Counted from the first letter of the stretch, positions 25,905 through 34,656 are shown. The stretch is DNA of 64,000 nt from G020348385 sp964538085 (GCA_964538085.1 CAZIDF010000016.1:1-64000), one strand, 5' to 3'. A program made the numbers and translations. The notes: a model not told the origin generated them from the sequence alone.

Positions 25905-27302
25905 ATGTCTAATTCTCCCGTCAACCGACGCAACTTTTTAAAACTCATAGGAATAGGAGCTTCCTCACTAGGCCTCGGCATCGCCGGGCCCAAAACACTA
26001 GCCAAAACAAGGGTTGGCGTGTTGGCCGAATCCCCGGTTGAATACGCTGGTTTTGTCGTAGAAAAACTCAATGCAAGAACTTTTCCGTATGAATATAACA
26101 CAAAAAAAATCAAACGGATGAGTGAAAAATCCACCACATTCAGCCGGAATGATTGGGACCCTGACCGGCAGGATCGCCCCGAAACAAAGGAAAACCTCAC
26201 GTACATCAATCTGGTGGAGGGAGAAGGGAAAGTCCCCAACCAAACGCGTCTCGGCTATGCTCTGATGACCGCTGCATGGCATGGTGCCCGTTCGGGCGGC
26301 GGACTTTCCTACCAGTGGGAATCCAATTCCGGAATCAGCGAACCATTCAGCAATCAACTCGGCCCTTGGGATCCCTCTGACCTGGAGATGACGTGGGAAG
26401 AGGCATCGCTTGCCGTCAAACATGCCTCGCTGTTTTTCGGAGCATCGCTCGCAGGTATCGCCGAATTAAACCCTCTCTGGCTTTACTCCGACAGTTTCTC
26501 GCCAACACGGGAGGACCGTGCACGCGCCATTCCAGTGCTTTCCGAGGGAGAGCGGTTCGAAAGGACAGATGAGGCCCTGTATATCCCCAGATCGATGAAC
26601 CGGGGTATCGCCCTGGCATTCGAAGAGGATTATTACGGCATCGCCAACTCCCCTGGGAGGATCGCATCTGCTGCAGTGGGAAACGGGTATTCCCGGATGG
26701 CTTTTACTGCGTGCACGCTGGCTGAATTCGTACGGGAACTGGGTTACCGGGCTATCCCTGCGGGAAACGGCACCGGTCTCAGCATCCCGATGGCCATCGA
26801 TGCCGGTCTAGGGGAACTGGGACGCCTGGGCTTGTTGATAACACCCAAGTATGGTCCCAGAGTCCGGCTGGCCAAAGTTTTAACGGACATGCCCCTTATA
26901 CCCGATTCGCCGATCAGGTTCGGCGTTACCGAATTTTGCGAAGCCTGCATGCTGTGTGCCGAACACTGCCCGAGCACCGCTATAACCGGAGGACCTCGCA
27001 CTTGGGAAGGTAAATCCCCTTCGAACAATCCCGGAACACTCAAATGGTACATCGAATCAGAAAAATGTTACGACTTTAACGGTTTTAGTTGTTCCAACTG
27101 CAAACGGGTGTGCCCCTTTACCAAACCCAACAACTCTTGGTTGCACCAGATGATCCGCAAGGTCATCGAGACAAAATTTTCTCCGCTGAACAAGCTGATG
27201 GTTCGCCTCGATCAAGCCAGCGGATACGGGCGCCAGCTTCAATCTGAAGAGTTCTGGAAAAGAGACGGGCACAAAACCATCACTGCTCGCGAATCCATGT
27301 GA
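25905..27302 (+). CDS. rdhA: reductive dehalogenase catalytic subunit (RdhA-like)
   Basis: 465 residues from ATG 25905 (GGAG 9 nt before; Tat signal begins at once). Twin-arginine motif RRNFLK at residues 8-13, then a cobalamin-binding-type reductase core. Two iron-sulfur motifs lie near the C-terminus: CX2CX2CX3CP (C345, C348, C351, C355 in FCEACMLCAEHCP) and C388-x7-C396-x2-C399-x3-C403 in CSNCKRVCPF. This is the layout of respiratory RdhA, which removes halide from organohalides on the outer face of the membrane using corrinoid and two Fe-S clusters. Epoxyqueuosine reductase QueG is related but cytoplasmic and lacks the Tat signal. Flanked by RdhB- and RdhC-like genes. The substrate is unknown. 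Confidence 0.87.
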   Translation: MSNSPVNRRNFLKLIGIGASSLGLGIAGPKTLAKTRVGVLAESPVEYAGFVVEKLNARTFPYEYNTKKIKRMSEKSTTFSRNDWDPDRQDRPETKENLTYINLVEGEGKVPNQTRLGYALMTAAWHGARSGGGLSYQWESNSGISEPFSNQLGPWDPSDLEMTWEEASLAVKHASLFFGASLAGIAELNPLWLYSDSFSPTREDRARAIPVLSEGERFERTDEALYIPRSMNRGIALAFEEDYYGIANSPGRIASAAVGNGYSRMAFTACTLAEFVRELGYRAIPAGNGTGLSIPMAIDAGLGELGRLGLLITPKYGPRVRLAKVLTDMPLIPDSPIRFGVTEFCEACMLCAEHCPSTAITGGPRTWEGKSPSNNPGTLKWYIESEKCYDFNGFSCSNCKRVCPFTKPNNSWLHQMIRKVIETKFSPLNKLMVRLDQASGYGRQLQSEEFWKRDGHKTITARESM

Positions 27303-28525
27303 GGTCAATGCCTAGAAAGTTGGCAACATCTCAAAAATGGGATCGCATCTTAGCGGTCGCTGCCTTGATCATTCTGAGCGGCGTTTGGGTCGCCGGGACA
27401 TTCAGGGCCCAGGAAGACCTGGAGCCATTTCTCAAACAAGCTTTGCCCGAAGCGGACCATTTCACGCTCGGCGACAGCGGTAACTTCGCCGCATGGAAGG
27501 ACATCGATGAGAAGGAATTGATCGGGTATGTCGCAGTGGATTCTGGCTATGGGTATGGGGGAGACCTACACCTGGCTGTGGCCCTAACCCTCGATGGATC
27601 GATCGAAGGCTTGGCCGTGGTGGATCACAAAGAAACAGTGGCTTTTTTCGGACGCGTGCTGAGACGGGGAGTCCTGGACGGCTTGAAGGGAAAAAACTTT
27701 TCCGATCCATTCGTTCTCGACCAGGATGTGGACAGTGTTACCGGAGCGACCTACAGCGTCAAAGCGTTGGCGGATGCGGCCAGGAAGGCAAGTCGAAGTG
27801 TGGCATCCAGAAATCTCGGTTACACTGTCGCTCCTGAGCCAACCCCAAAAATCCGATTCGGTTTCTCTGCGGCTGTCCTTAGCGGGCTTTTTCTGTTCGG
27901 CATTATCGGACGCAGTCGTCGTTTCAGATACAAAAAAACAGCCCGCTGGATATCTATGCTGGCCGGGCTCTTTATCCTGGGATTTGTGTTCAACAAACCG
28001 CTCACCATGGTTCTGGTCAACAGGATGCTCCTGGGATTTTTTCCCCAGTGGCAACTCCATCTTTATTCTTACATTCTGCTGGCCGGAATTCTGTTCATCA
28101 CCTTCGTTGACAACAAAAATCCTTACTGCGAATGGTTCTGCCCCTTCGGGTCCGCACAAGAATGTTTGGCTGTGATCGGAGGAGGCAAAAAGCGCCTGCC
28201 AAAGAATGTCCATATCGCTCTACGCTGGTTCCAGAGGGTATTGGCTCTCGGAGCGATCTTGGTGGCTCTCTTCTACCGTAATCCGAGCATATCCAGCTAC
28301 GAGGTCTTCGGCGCCTTTTTCCACTTGATCGGGAACAACTTTCATTTTGTGTTGCTGGGAGTGGTGCTTGTTGCCGCGTTGTTTATCCGCAGGACCTGGT
28401 GTAGCTACCTCTGTCCCTTGAGGCCTGTCACGGATTTCATCCGGCTCGTGCGAAACTGGATCCGTGATGTATGGTCACAGGCAGGAAAAACTCTATACTA
28501 TAATAAGGATGTGAGGGACCGATGA
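27299..28525 (+). CDS. rdhC: RdhC/NosR-like FMN-binding membrane ferredoxin protein
   Basis: 408 residues. After an N-terminal helix there is an extracytoplasmic FMN-binding domain with the covalent-flavin motif DSVTGATYS (flavin threonine T151). Then come about five TM helices and two CX3CP signatures in loops (CEWFCPFG and CSYLCPLRP), as in RdhC/NosR/NirI polytopic flavoproteins. Such proteins are thought to pass electrons across the membrane to the exported terminal reductase. GTG 27299 overlaps the RdhA stop (GTGA); ATG 27308 is an alternative. It gives this operon a plausible quinol-to-RdhA path. The full 4Fe-4S ferredoxin domain of NosR is absent. Confidence 0.82.
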   Translation: MRSMPRKLATSQKWDRILAVAALIILSGVWVAGTFRAQEDLEPFLKQALPEADHFTLGDSGNFAAWKDIDEKELIGYVAVDSGYGYGGDLHLAVALTLDGSIEGLAVVDHKETVAFFGRVLRRGVLDGLKGKNFSDPFVLDQDVDSVTGATYSVKALADAARKASRSVASRNLGYTVAPEPTPKIRFGFSAAVLSGLFLFGIIGRSRRFRYKKTARWISMLAGLFILGFVFNKPLTMVLVNRMLLGFFPQWQLHLYSYILLAGILFITFVDNKNPYCEWFCPFGSAQECLAVIGGGKKRLPKNVHIALRWFQRVLALGAILVALFYRNPSISSYEVFGAFFHLIGNNFHFVLLGVVLVAALFIRRTWCSYLCPLRPVTDFIRLVRNWIRDVWSQAGKTLYYNKDVRDR

Positions 28526-29469
28526 AAACGACAAGAACAAAAAAAGAATGGCTATCGCTCGATACTTCGTTCGAAGAGGAAATTGCGGATTATTGGGGCG
28601 GCGATTGGGGGTGCGATTCCGAGGTAGGCAAATTGAGATCCGTGCTCCTGAGGCGGCCGGGAAAAGAGATCGAGAACATCGCAGATCCTGACGAATGCCG
28701 GTGGCTGGAGGTCATGGACGTAAAGATCGCCAGGGAACAATTCGATTCTCTCACCGAGCTTTACAGGTCTGAGGGTGTCGAAGTCCACTATGTTGAAAAT
28801 ATGCGCGAAGACAAGCCCAACGCTCTTTTTATGCGGGACAATGTGTTGATGACACCCCAAGGAGCCATCGTCGGGAGACAGGCCATGGCCTGCCGGCGGG
28901 GTGAAGAGAGATACGCAGCAGAGGCCTTGGCGCGACTTGGAGTTCCGATCCTCAGGACTGTTTCCGGCAGGGGAATTTTCGAGACCGCTTGCTGCCTGTG
29001 GGTGGATGCCGGTACCGTCATCATCGGGACGGGAAATCGAGCCAACCAGGAAGGGGCCCGGCAGATCGAGGAGACTTTGCACTCGATGGGTGTGGAAAAT
29101 TTCCTTCATCTCCCCATCCCCTATGGATATGCCCACATCGACAGCATCATCAGCTTTGTGGACAAAAAAACGGCTGTGTTCGATCCGGCCCGCCTATCCT
29201 GGAATGTTTGGATAGCACTCAAAAACAACGGATTCAAACTTTTCGAAGCACCATCTTCTCAGGAAACAAAGGATCTGGCCCTTAATTTTGTTGCATTGGC
29301 CCCTGGAAAGATTCTTATGGCGGCCGGATTTCCTGAAACAAAAGAGTTTCTCCAATCGCGGGGAATAACCGTCATCGAAGTGGAAATTTCCGAACTCCGC
29401 AAGGGATGGGGATCTCTCCACTGCATGACGGCCACGCTCAAAAGGGACCCTATCGGCCATCTGGATTAG
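28522..29469 (+). CDS. amidinotransferase / dimethylargininase-like protein
   Basis: 315 residues of the guanidine-modifying superfamily (DDAH, arginine deiminase, amidinotransferase). Active-site features: MRDN early in the chain, EGARQIEETL, the histidine-aspartate motif in YAHIDSIISF and the catalytic cysteine C301 in SLHCMT. These enzymes hydrolyse or transfer guanidino groups via a Cys thiouronium intermediate. No signal peptide. ATG 28522 overlaps the RdhC-like stop by four bases, so it is translationally coupled to the dehalogenase genes, an unexpected partner. Its substrate could be a guanidino compound handled by the same operon. That link is inference. Confidence 0.8.
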   Translation: MKTTRTKKEWLSLDTSFEEEIADYWGGDWGCDSEVGKLRSVLLRRPGKEIENIADPDECRWLEVMDVKIAREQFDSLTELYRSEGVEVHYVENMREDKPNALFMRDNVLMTPQGAIVGRQAMACRRGEERYAAEALARLGVPILRTVSGRGIFETACCLWVDAGTVIIGTGNRANQEGARQIEETLHSMGVENFLHLPIPYGYAHIDSIISFVDKKTAVFDPARLSWNVWIALKNNGFKLFEAPSSQETKDLALNFVALAPGKILMAAGFPETKEFLQSRGITVIEVEISELRKGWGSLHCMTATLKRDPIGHLD

Positions 29470-29551
29470 GACCTCTTTTCCTATGCATGGCGGTCATTTT
29501 CCAGATCTTCACCGGATTTGCTCTCTATCCAGCATTGTGTGATGACTAGTT

Positions 29552-29580
29552 CCCTCAGCGCTTTAGCTGGGTTATTTATT
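29552..29580 (+). terminator. possible terminator of the rdh operon
   Basis: CCCTCAGC-GCTTTA-GCTGGG forms a bulged hairpin (29552-29571) followed by TTATTTATT. Weak stem, T-rich tail, 82 nt after the last gene. Confidence 0.35.
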
Positions 29581-29975
29581 CCGTGGGAAGCATTCAGATT
29601 GTACGCCAGTGGGTCACATCTTCGCTTAGGGAAGATCCATTTCTTCGATGATCTGGGGCTGGAAGTTCATCGAGAAATCAGCACCTCTAGAATACTTGAG
29701 GAAAATAGCTGAGTACGAGGTCATGAGCGACCAGGGTTTTTGGGTAATCGGATGAAAAGCCCGGGCTTACTTTTGAAATCATGTGATCATTCGCCACTTT
29801 TGTATATTATACAAATCTCGGAATCAGATAAAATTCATCTTTCTGTCGAAACGGTACAAATATTTTTTGATGTGGCATAAAAATTTCAAAATATAATAGA
29901 ATATAACTCATTCTCGAGCCAAAAATGATTCCAACCCGATGATCTTGGCTGATTCCATATACTAAGGAGTGTTCC
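29581..29975. other. intergenic stretch without recognised gene
   Basis: About 400 bp, AT-rich toward the right. TTGATG (29867-29872) and TATAAT (29892-29897) with a 19 nt spacer could serve the gene at 29976, but the spacing is long. No coding frame of convincing composition was seen. Confidence 0.4.
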
Positions 29976-30365
29976 ATGATATTCGGAGACTTTCTCATTG
30001 CCCTAATCATCGCCTTATTTTTCACGACAGTCTTGACAGTATCAGGAAAAAAACATAGGTCATGGAGGAAAATCATATCGATTTTCTTAATCATGCTGTT
30101 TGCCTCCTGGGCAGGAGGAATTTGGATCACTCCAGTGGGCCCAGCGTTTTTGGGAATTTATTGGCTGTCTTTTTTCGTGGTGGCCTTGATCATGGTTCTC
30201 ATCCTGGAAACTTACACAGCATTGCATGCCACTCCTTCAGACGTCGACAATAAAGAAACCAAAAAAAAAGAGGAGGCTCTTGAAGTGCTTATCAGCACTT
30301 CATTCTTGATCCTCCTGATCCTTTTTATGATTATCATTGTGCTCGGTTATGCCAGACGGGCTTAG
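29976..30365 (+). CDS. hypothetical small membrane protein
   Basis: 129 residues with four hydrophobic helices (about 2-22, 32-52, 57-79, 104-127) and a short charged loop (DVDNKETKKKEEAL) before the last one. AAGGAG precedes the ATG by 9 nt. I recognise no family. It stands alone between the rdh operon and the convergent universal stress gene. Confidence 0.6.
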   Translation: MIFGDFLIALIIALFFTTVLTVSGKKHRSWRKIISIFLIMLFASWAGGIWITPVGPAFLGIYWLSFFVVALIMVLILETYTALHATPSDVDNKETKKKEEALEVLISTSFLILLILFMIIIVLGYARRA

Positions 30366-30425
30366 CGACCGATGCACTTCTCTATGTAGCATTTCGCATT
30401 AGTCAAGTAAATGTTCAATCAAGCC

Positions 30426-31283
30426 TCAAGTAACAAAGACAGGCAAAGGCATTTTTTTTAGCACGGAATCCAACGTACTTCCCTCCAACCACTCCAAAAC
30501 GGTTTTATGGCGGTATCCCCCCATGATAACAAGGTCTGATCTGCTTTTCACCGCTGTTTCAGCAATTCGTTCTGCAGCATTTCCCCTTTGTATAATTACC
30601 CGAAGATTCTTAGCTCTATTTTGATTATATTGAGATTTGATTTCATTTTTCCAGACTCGAACGGAAGGGCCATCTTCCTCCTGAACGACTAAAACGAGCA
30701 TCACAATCGATCCTTGATCCTGAAACTTGCCTGCCCAGTCCAGTGCTTTTTGCGCTCGCTCTCTTCCATTGTAAGCAATTAAGATCTTTTTTATAGGTTT
30801 TATCCTGTCTCCCCCGACCAAAACAGGAATCTTCAATCGATGAGCGATATGACGAAAATTACTGCCTAGATAGTCGATGCTGTTTGGATGTCCGTTCCCC
30901 CTCCGGCTGATGGCCAGAATCATTGCCTTCTCGGCCTGATCCAGAATCATTTTCTCCACTCCCCCTACACCCATCTCCGTTTTCAAGCGAGCACCAGATT
31001 CCAGAGAATAGGATTTTAGCCATTGCAGGATTTCACGGCCTCGAGTTTCGAAAAGGACCGCTTTGTCAGCCCGGGAGATCGAAAGCTCTTCGACTCCCAA
31101 TTCTTTCTGATAGTCAGTGTAATCATTGGCTACCAATTCTTCGTCGATTACATAAAGGCCAATAACTTCGATCCCGAATAGCGTTGCCACTTCGATCGAT
31201 GTCCTCGCTGTATTCTGGGATATTAAGGATCCATCCAATGCCAGGAGAATCTTTGTTAAAGGTTTGGATTTAACTTGATTCAT
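30426..31283 (-). CDS. tandem universal stress protein
   Basis: 285 residues with two UspA-type domains (about 8-150 and 160-285). Domain 1 starts KILLALDGSLISQNTARTS; domain 2 starts KKILIAYNGRERAQKALDWA and ends VIMGGYRHKTVLEWL...STLDSVLKKMPLPVFVT, close to the GxxxGx9GS nucleotide motif with changes. Usp proteins are cytoplasmic stress factors, some binding ATP. AAGGTG precedes ATG 31283. Upstream is the decayed proton-ATPase gene, with which it may once have formed an operon. A single-domain Usp lies at 41189. Confidence 0.85.
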   Translation of the reverse strand: MNQVKSKPLTKILLALDGSLISQNTARTSIEVATLFGIEVIGLYVIDEELVANDYTDYQKELGVEELSISRADKAVLFETRGREILQWLKSYSLESGARLKTEMGVGGVEKMILDQAEKAMILAISRRGNGHPNSIDYLGSNFRHIAHRLKIPVLVGGDRIKPIKKILIAYNGRERAQKALDWAGKFQDQGSIVMLVLVVQEEDGPSVRVWKNEIKSQYNQNRAKNLRVIIQRGNAAERIAETAVKSRSDLVIMGGYRHKTVLEWLEGSTLDSVLKKMPLPVFVT

Positions 31284-31286
31284 GCT

Positions 31287-31530
31287 TCACCTTTTCGTTG
31301 CCACCAAGCTTTTTTTTCTCATTTTTGCCGAAAGAAGGGATTTTTGACGGTCAAAAATGCGATAGGTTTGAATTTTCACGAAATCATTGATAAGAAACCA
31401 CAAAAGTGCGTATCCCCAAACAAAAAGCGCCCACTTCCAGGGAAGAGGAACCATGAACAAACCGAACACAGCGATCAGGGTGGCTAGGATTTGTGTTCCC
31501 AGCACAGCTAACAAAAGAACGGGAGCCGGC
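31287..31530 (-). pseudogene. C-terminal remnant of a plasma-membrane-type H+ P-type ATPase
   Basis: The frame encodes RPAPVLLLAVLGTQILATLI, then AVFGLFMVPLPWKWALFVWG and YALLWFLINDFVKIQTYRIF to the stop at 31287. This is the last membrane helices of P3-type proton ATPases. It has no start of its own. It joins, out of frame, the N-terminal remnant of the same type of gene at 31508-31648, so some 700 residues including the phosphorylation domain are missing. Confidence 0.8.
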
Positions 31531-31648
31531 CGTCAGCTTGCTTTTGGGAAAGACCATCGGTTGAAGCATCCAAATCTTTCAGATATTCGGATACTGGCTT
31601 TACATCCTCTTGTCCTTTTGCTAACGGGGAAGATGAGGCCTTTTTCAT
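31508..31648 (-). pseudogene. N-terminal remnant of a P-type ATPase, fused to its own C-terminus
   Basis: ATG 31648 begins a 46-residue frame containing KPVSEYLKDLDASTDGLSQK and QADGRL, the classic cation-ATPase N-terminal segment (…GLSxxxAxxRL), then PFFC and a stop. At the CGGCTCCCG sequence the reading jumps frame into the C-terminal remnant. The junction marks one large internal deletion of a proton ATPase gene. Confidence 0.75.
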
Positions 31649-31728
31649 GATTTTTTTCTATCGGCAGATTCCATTCATCCCAGAAAAAAGTCCAGTCGAA
31701 AAGCAGCGATCTTGAGGAAGCGAAAAAT

Positions 31729-32226
31729 TTATTCGTAATACTTGACATCCATTACAACATTAAAAAACTCCAGCTCAAGCAAATTCATCCAGTTCGTTTT
31801 TTCTACAACTTCACGCGTAAGGACAAAAGAAACATAAGGTTTATATGAAGTTTCACCCAATTGTGGAATAAAAATCGTAAAGGCTGTCCTGTCGACTTCG
31901 GGGATTCTGGTATACAGTTCCTGTATTTTCGGAGCTAGTTCAGCTTCGATTTCGTCATCAAAATCACTTAGGTCCTCAGTGAAAAAATAGTAGGAAATCT
32001 TCAGTTCATTTTTGCTCTGTTCCACATCCAAAAGTCCTGAATCCGTGCCTTCTCCTTGGCCAAAAACCGGGACGAGCATTTCTTTACTGATGACCACCAT
32101 CTCGTTTTCCGCTTCCATTTTCTCTTCAGATTTCTCTTCAGACTTGCATGCTCCCAGAAAAGTCATCAACAAAAATCCCAAAACCAGGGGAAGGATTAAG
32201 CCTAGGATTTTCTTGTTCTTTGTCAT
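31729..32226 (-). CDS. putative lipoprotein of unknown function
   Basis: 165 residues from ATG 32226 (GGAGG and AAGGA upstream). Signal peptide LGLILPLVLGFLLMTFLGAC with a lipobox LGAC, then an acidic linker (KSEEKSEEKMEAENE) and a ~125-residue soluble domain with no recognised family (ELKISYYFFTEDLSDFDDEI; FTIFIPQLGETSYKPYVSFV). It starts 59 bp after the htrA stop on the same strand, so it probably shares the htrA sigma-54 transcript and acts in the envelope. Confidence 0.7.
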   Translation of the reverse strand: MTKNKKILGLILPLVLGFLLMTFLGACKSEEKSEEKMEAENEMVVISKEMLVPVFGQGEGTDSGLLDVEQSKNELKISYYFFTEDLSDFDDEIEAELAPKIQELYTRIPEVDRTAFTIFIPQLGETSYKPYVSFVLTREVVEKTNWMNLLELEFFNVVMDVKYYE

Positions 32227-32285
32227 CGTTCCTTTACCTCCGTTTGCTTTAATCAAGCTATTCGATTCCGATTTTTTTTATTATA

Positions 32286-33803
32286 TCATTTTACCGTGAC
32301 AGGAACAAAAAACGTATTTGCACCACGTCTGACCAATAAGGCCACGACATCTCCGCTCTTCATACCCCTTACCTGATCCTCAAAAGCCTCTGCGGTCTGG
32401 ACCGCTTTACGATTGACCTCCTGGATCAAGTCGCCCCTTTGCAGACCTGCTTCATCAGCAGGGCTCCCCGCCACAACCTCCGTGATAACCACGCCTTTGG
32501 CGTTTTTGAAACCCAATTGCTCTGCCAAGTCAGGAGTAAGGGTTTGAATGCCAATGCCCAGTTTCCTGCTCATCTGCTCTCCACGTTGTCCTTGAGCAGG
32601 AGATTCGCTTTCCGGTCCTCTTGGCCTTTCGACAAGACGAACCTTCAATCTCATTTCTTTGCTATCTCGAATCAGCAAGACATCGACCGTCTTTCCTGGT
32701 GGGACTTGAGCTACCATGTTACGAAGCTGCATGCTGTCTTTTACTTTTTTTCCATTGAACTCCACAATGACATCTCCTCGCTTGATTCCGGCCTTGTCGG
32801 CTGGCCCACCAGGAGTCACATCCGCAACAAGAGTACCTTCAGTGCTTTTCAACTTCAGAGCTTTTGCAAGATCTTCATTTATATCTTGAGGATAAACGGC
32901 TAAATAACCTCTAGAAACCTTGCCTTCCGACATCAGCGTTGACATCACCTGCCGGGCCATATTTATCGGAATAGCGAATCCTATCCCGATGTTGCCACCG
33001 GAAGGGCTGGTAATGGCTGTATTGATCCCGATGACGTTGCCGTCGAGATCTGCCAGAGCACCACCGCTATTGCCTGGATTGATCGAAGCATCCGTTTGTA
33101 TGAAGTCCTCATAATCAGCCAGACCTACCGAGGAGCGGCCTTTGGCGCTGATTATCCCAGCTGTAACAGTGTGCATCAATTGAAAGGGATTCCCGACCGC
33201 GATAACCCATTGTCCTATCTTCACATCGTCTGAATTACCGAGGGATGCCGTAGGCAAGTCTTTACTCTCGATTTTAATCACAGCGACGTCGGTTGGAGGA
33301 TCCGTACCGATGACCTTCGCATCATATGTATTTTTATCACCAACCACCACGGATAGTTTTTCGGCTTTTTCGACCACGTGATTGTTGGTCAATATATAGC
33401 CATCCTTGGTCACGATCACTCCTGAACCCAGGCTCCGGACAGTTCGCTTTTCCTCCTGCTGCTGTGGATCGCCAAAAAAGCGCCTAAAAAGATCCCCTCC
33501 GAAAAAATCTTTGAATGCTTCATCGGGCATCCCAAAAGGGCTCTGAACCTCAACTATCTGCTCGGCAAATATCGAAACAACCGCTGGGCTCACTTGTTCA
33601 GACGCCTGTTCAAAAGCCTCGCTTAATTGCGTCACAAGATCTCGCGCCTGAGAATCCTGAGAAGGGTTCACAAAATTTGCAGCTAATTCTTTATTCGCGA
33701 CTTCAGATGTCGTATCCCTGTTGAGAGCCATAACATAAAAAACCGCAATGATAAGAAGTACTGCAATGACCCCTAAACCAATTCTCCTTGCGTTTTTCCT
33801 CAT
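32286..33803 (-). CDS. htrA: DegP/HtrA-type periplasmic serine protease
   Basis: 505 residues from ATG 33803 (AGGAGG 6 nt before). One N-terminal membrane segment (GLGVIAVLLIIAVFYVMAL), a trypsin-like domain with His in LTNNHVV, Asp in PTDVAVIKI and Ser in GNSGGALAD, then two PDZ domains (about 290-385 and 410-500). HtrA degrades or refolds damaged envelope proteins. A stretch of Gln/Glu (GDPQQQEEKRT) forms the LA loop region. A -24/-12 promoter lies 92-107 nt upstream of the ATG, putting this stress protease under sigma-54 control rather than the usual sigma-E/CpxR. Confidence 0.93.
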   Translation of the reverse strand: MRKNARRIGLGVIAVLLIIAVFYVMALNRDTTSEVANKELAANFVNPSQDSQARDLVTQLSEAFEQASEQVSPAVVSIFAEQIVEVQSPFGMPDEAFKDFFGGDLFRRFFGDPQQQEEKRTVRSLGSGVIVTKDGYILTNNHVVEKAEKLSVVVGDKNTYDAKVIGTDPPTDVAVIKIESKDLPTASLGNSDDVKIGQWVIAVGNPFQLMHTVTAGIISAKGRSSVGLADYEDFIQTDASINPGNSGGALADLDGNVIGINTAITSPSGGNIGIGFAIPINMARQVMSTLMSEGKVSRGYLAVYPQDINEDLAKALKLKSTEGTLVADVTPGGPADKAGIKRGDVIVEFNGKKVKDSMQLRNMVAQVPPGKTVDVLLIRDSKEMRLKVRLVERPRGPESESPAQGQRGEQMSRKLGIGIQTLTPDLAEQLGFKNAKGVVITEVVAGSPADEAGLQRGDLIQEVNRKAVQTAEAFEDQVRGMKSGDVVALLVRRGANTFFVPVTVK

Positions 33804-33894
33804 GTGAAAACCTCCTATAGAATGACTCCGCCGGTTAATGGCATCTTTCACAATATCATTCCATCTGATTTTTATTTCCGTCAGTTGAAGTATG

Positions 33895-33910
33895 GCAAAA
33901 AATGTGCCAA
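33895..33910 (-). promoter_or_regulatory. sigma-54 (-24/-12) promoter of htrA
   Basis: On the minus strand TTGGCACATTTTTTGCCA: GG at 33907-33908 and GC at 33895-33896 are separated by exactly 10 nt, matching TGGCAC-N5-TTGC. The start site would be near 33884, giving an ~80 nt leader. Confidence 0.75.
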
Positions 33911-34534
33911 GAATTTTTGTTGCGAATCATTGATCCCTTTCCTCAAGAATGAAAAATAAATCGATTCTTTGAGCAACATTATTCACGAAGAATTATCCTG
34001 CATTCCGAGACAGATTCCCGTTTTGAAGGAAAATTTGGCAAGCTATGACCAGCTTATTTTTGTATCACATTTCCGCCTGAACAAGGATTTCGTCGGGAAT
34101 AAAACATTTTGAGATTCAACATCCTTCTTTTACGTGTGTTTTTTCAAGACTTCAACTCACGAAGTTCAGGATCATGATTCTAGATAATATTCAAAATTTC
34201 CTTAGCCCTAATCCCCAGTCGAACAGGTCAAACCACCCAGTGATGCACTGCTGTATCTAAAACCAGGCTCAGCAAGACAACTCACAGTGGCAAGCAAGAC
34301 TACAAGCGGCATCCCTTATGCAATCAGAAGTACATCCGGCTCCATGGTGATACAGTAGCTATTGGAGCCCAGGACTTTCCGGATGCCTATCTCCTCGATC
34401 CACAGTCCTGTAGAGCAGGACTGGATTGCTGTACAAAAAATTCACAAAAATGAATCATATAGACGTAAGGGAATAGGCACGTTCACAGAGATTGTTGAAA
34501 GAATAAAATTGCTTTTTCAGTGCCTCTACACGAT
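33911..34534. other. intergenic stretch between htrA and the Lol-like operon
   Basis: About 620 bp with no intact gene. It contains the FtsX-permease fragment at 34316-34405 and presumably the activator-binding sites for the two divergent sigma-54 promoters, which I could not identify. The rest shows scattered stops in all frames. Confidence 0.5.
34316..34405 (-). pseudogene. fragment of an FtsX-type permease
   Basis: The minus-strand frame reads WIEEIGIRKVLGS, followed by degraded sequence and VLLIA then TAA. EIGIRKVLGS is the signature of the cytoplasmic loop in the C-terminal FtsX domain of the permeases at 7884 and 51928 (KEIGIRKVLGAS). About 30 residues are recognisable; everything on either side is disrupted. 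Confidence 0.6.
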
Positions 34535-34552
34535 TTGGCAAGGTTTTTGCAT
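34535..34552 (+). promoter_or_regulatory. sigma-54 (-24/-12) promoter of the Lol-like operon
   Basis: TTGGCAAGGTTTTTGCATT: GG at 34537-34538 and GC at 34549-34550, 10 nt apart, with TTTTTGCA at -12. It lies 105 nt upstream of the first ATG of the operon. Confidence 0.75.
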
Positions 34553-34656
34553 TCAGGATAAATGACCCAGATATTCTGAAACACAAAAACATGATATTAT
34601 CTTAAGATCAGATAAATACAAAGTGAAAAGGCATGCTGACAAAAAAAGGAGGTTCG

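Noticed and set aside
29870..29890. TGTGGCATAAAAATTTCA as a sigma-54 promoter for the 29976 gene
   Set aside because: The -24 box fits but the -12 position reads TC instead of GC and the following T-rich TTGC is absent.
34362..34565. 67-codon frame with YRRKGIGT resembling a GNAT acetyltransferase motif
   Set aside because: Only one short motif, no fold length, and the frame overlaps the permease fragment and the sigma-54 promoter.
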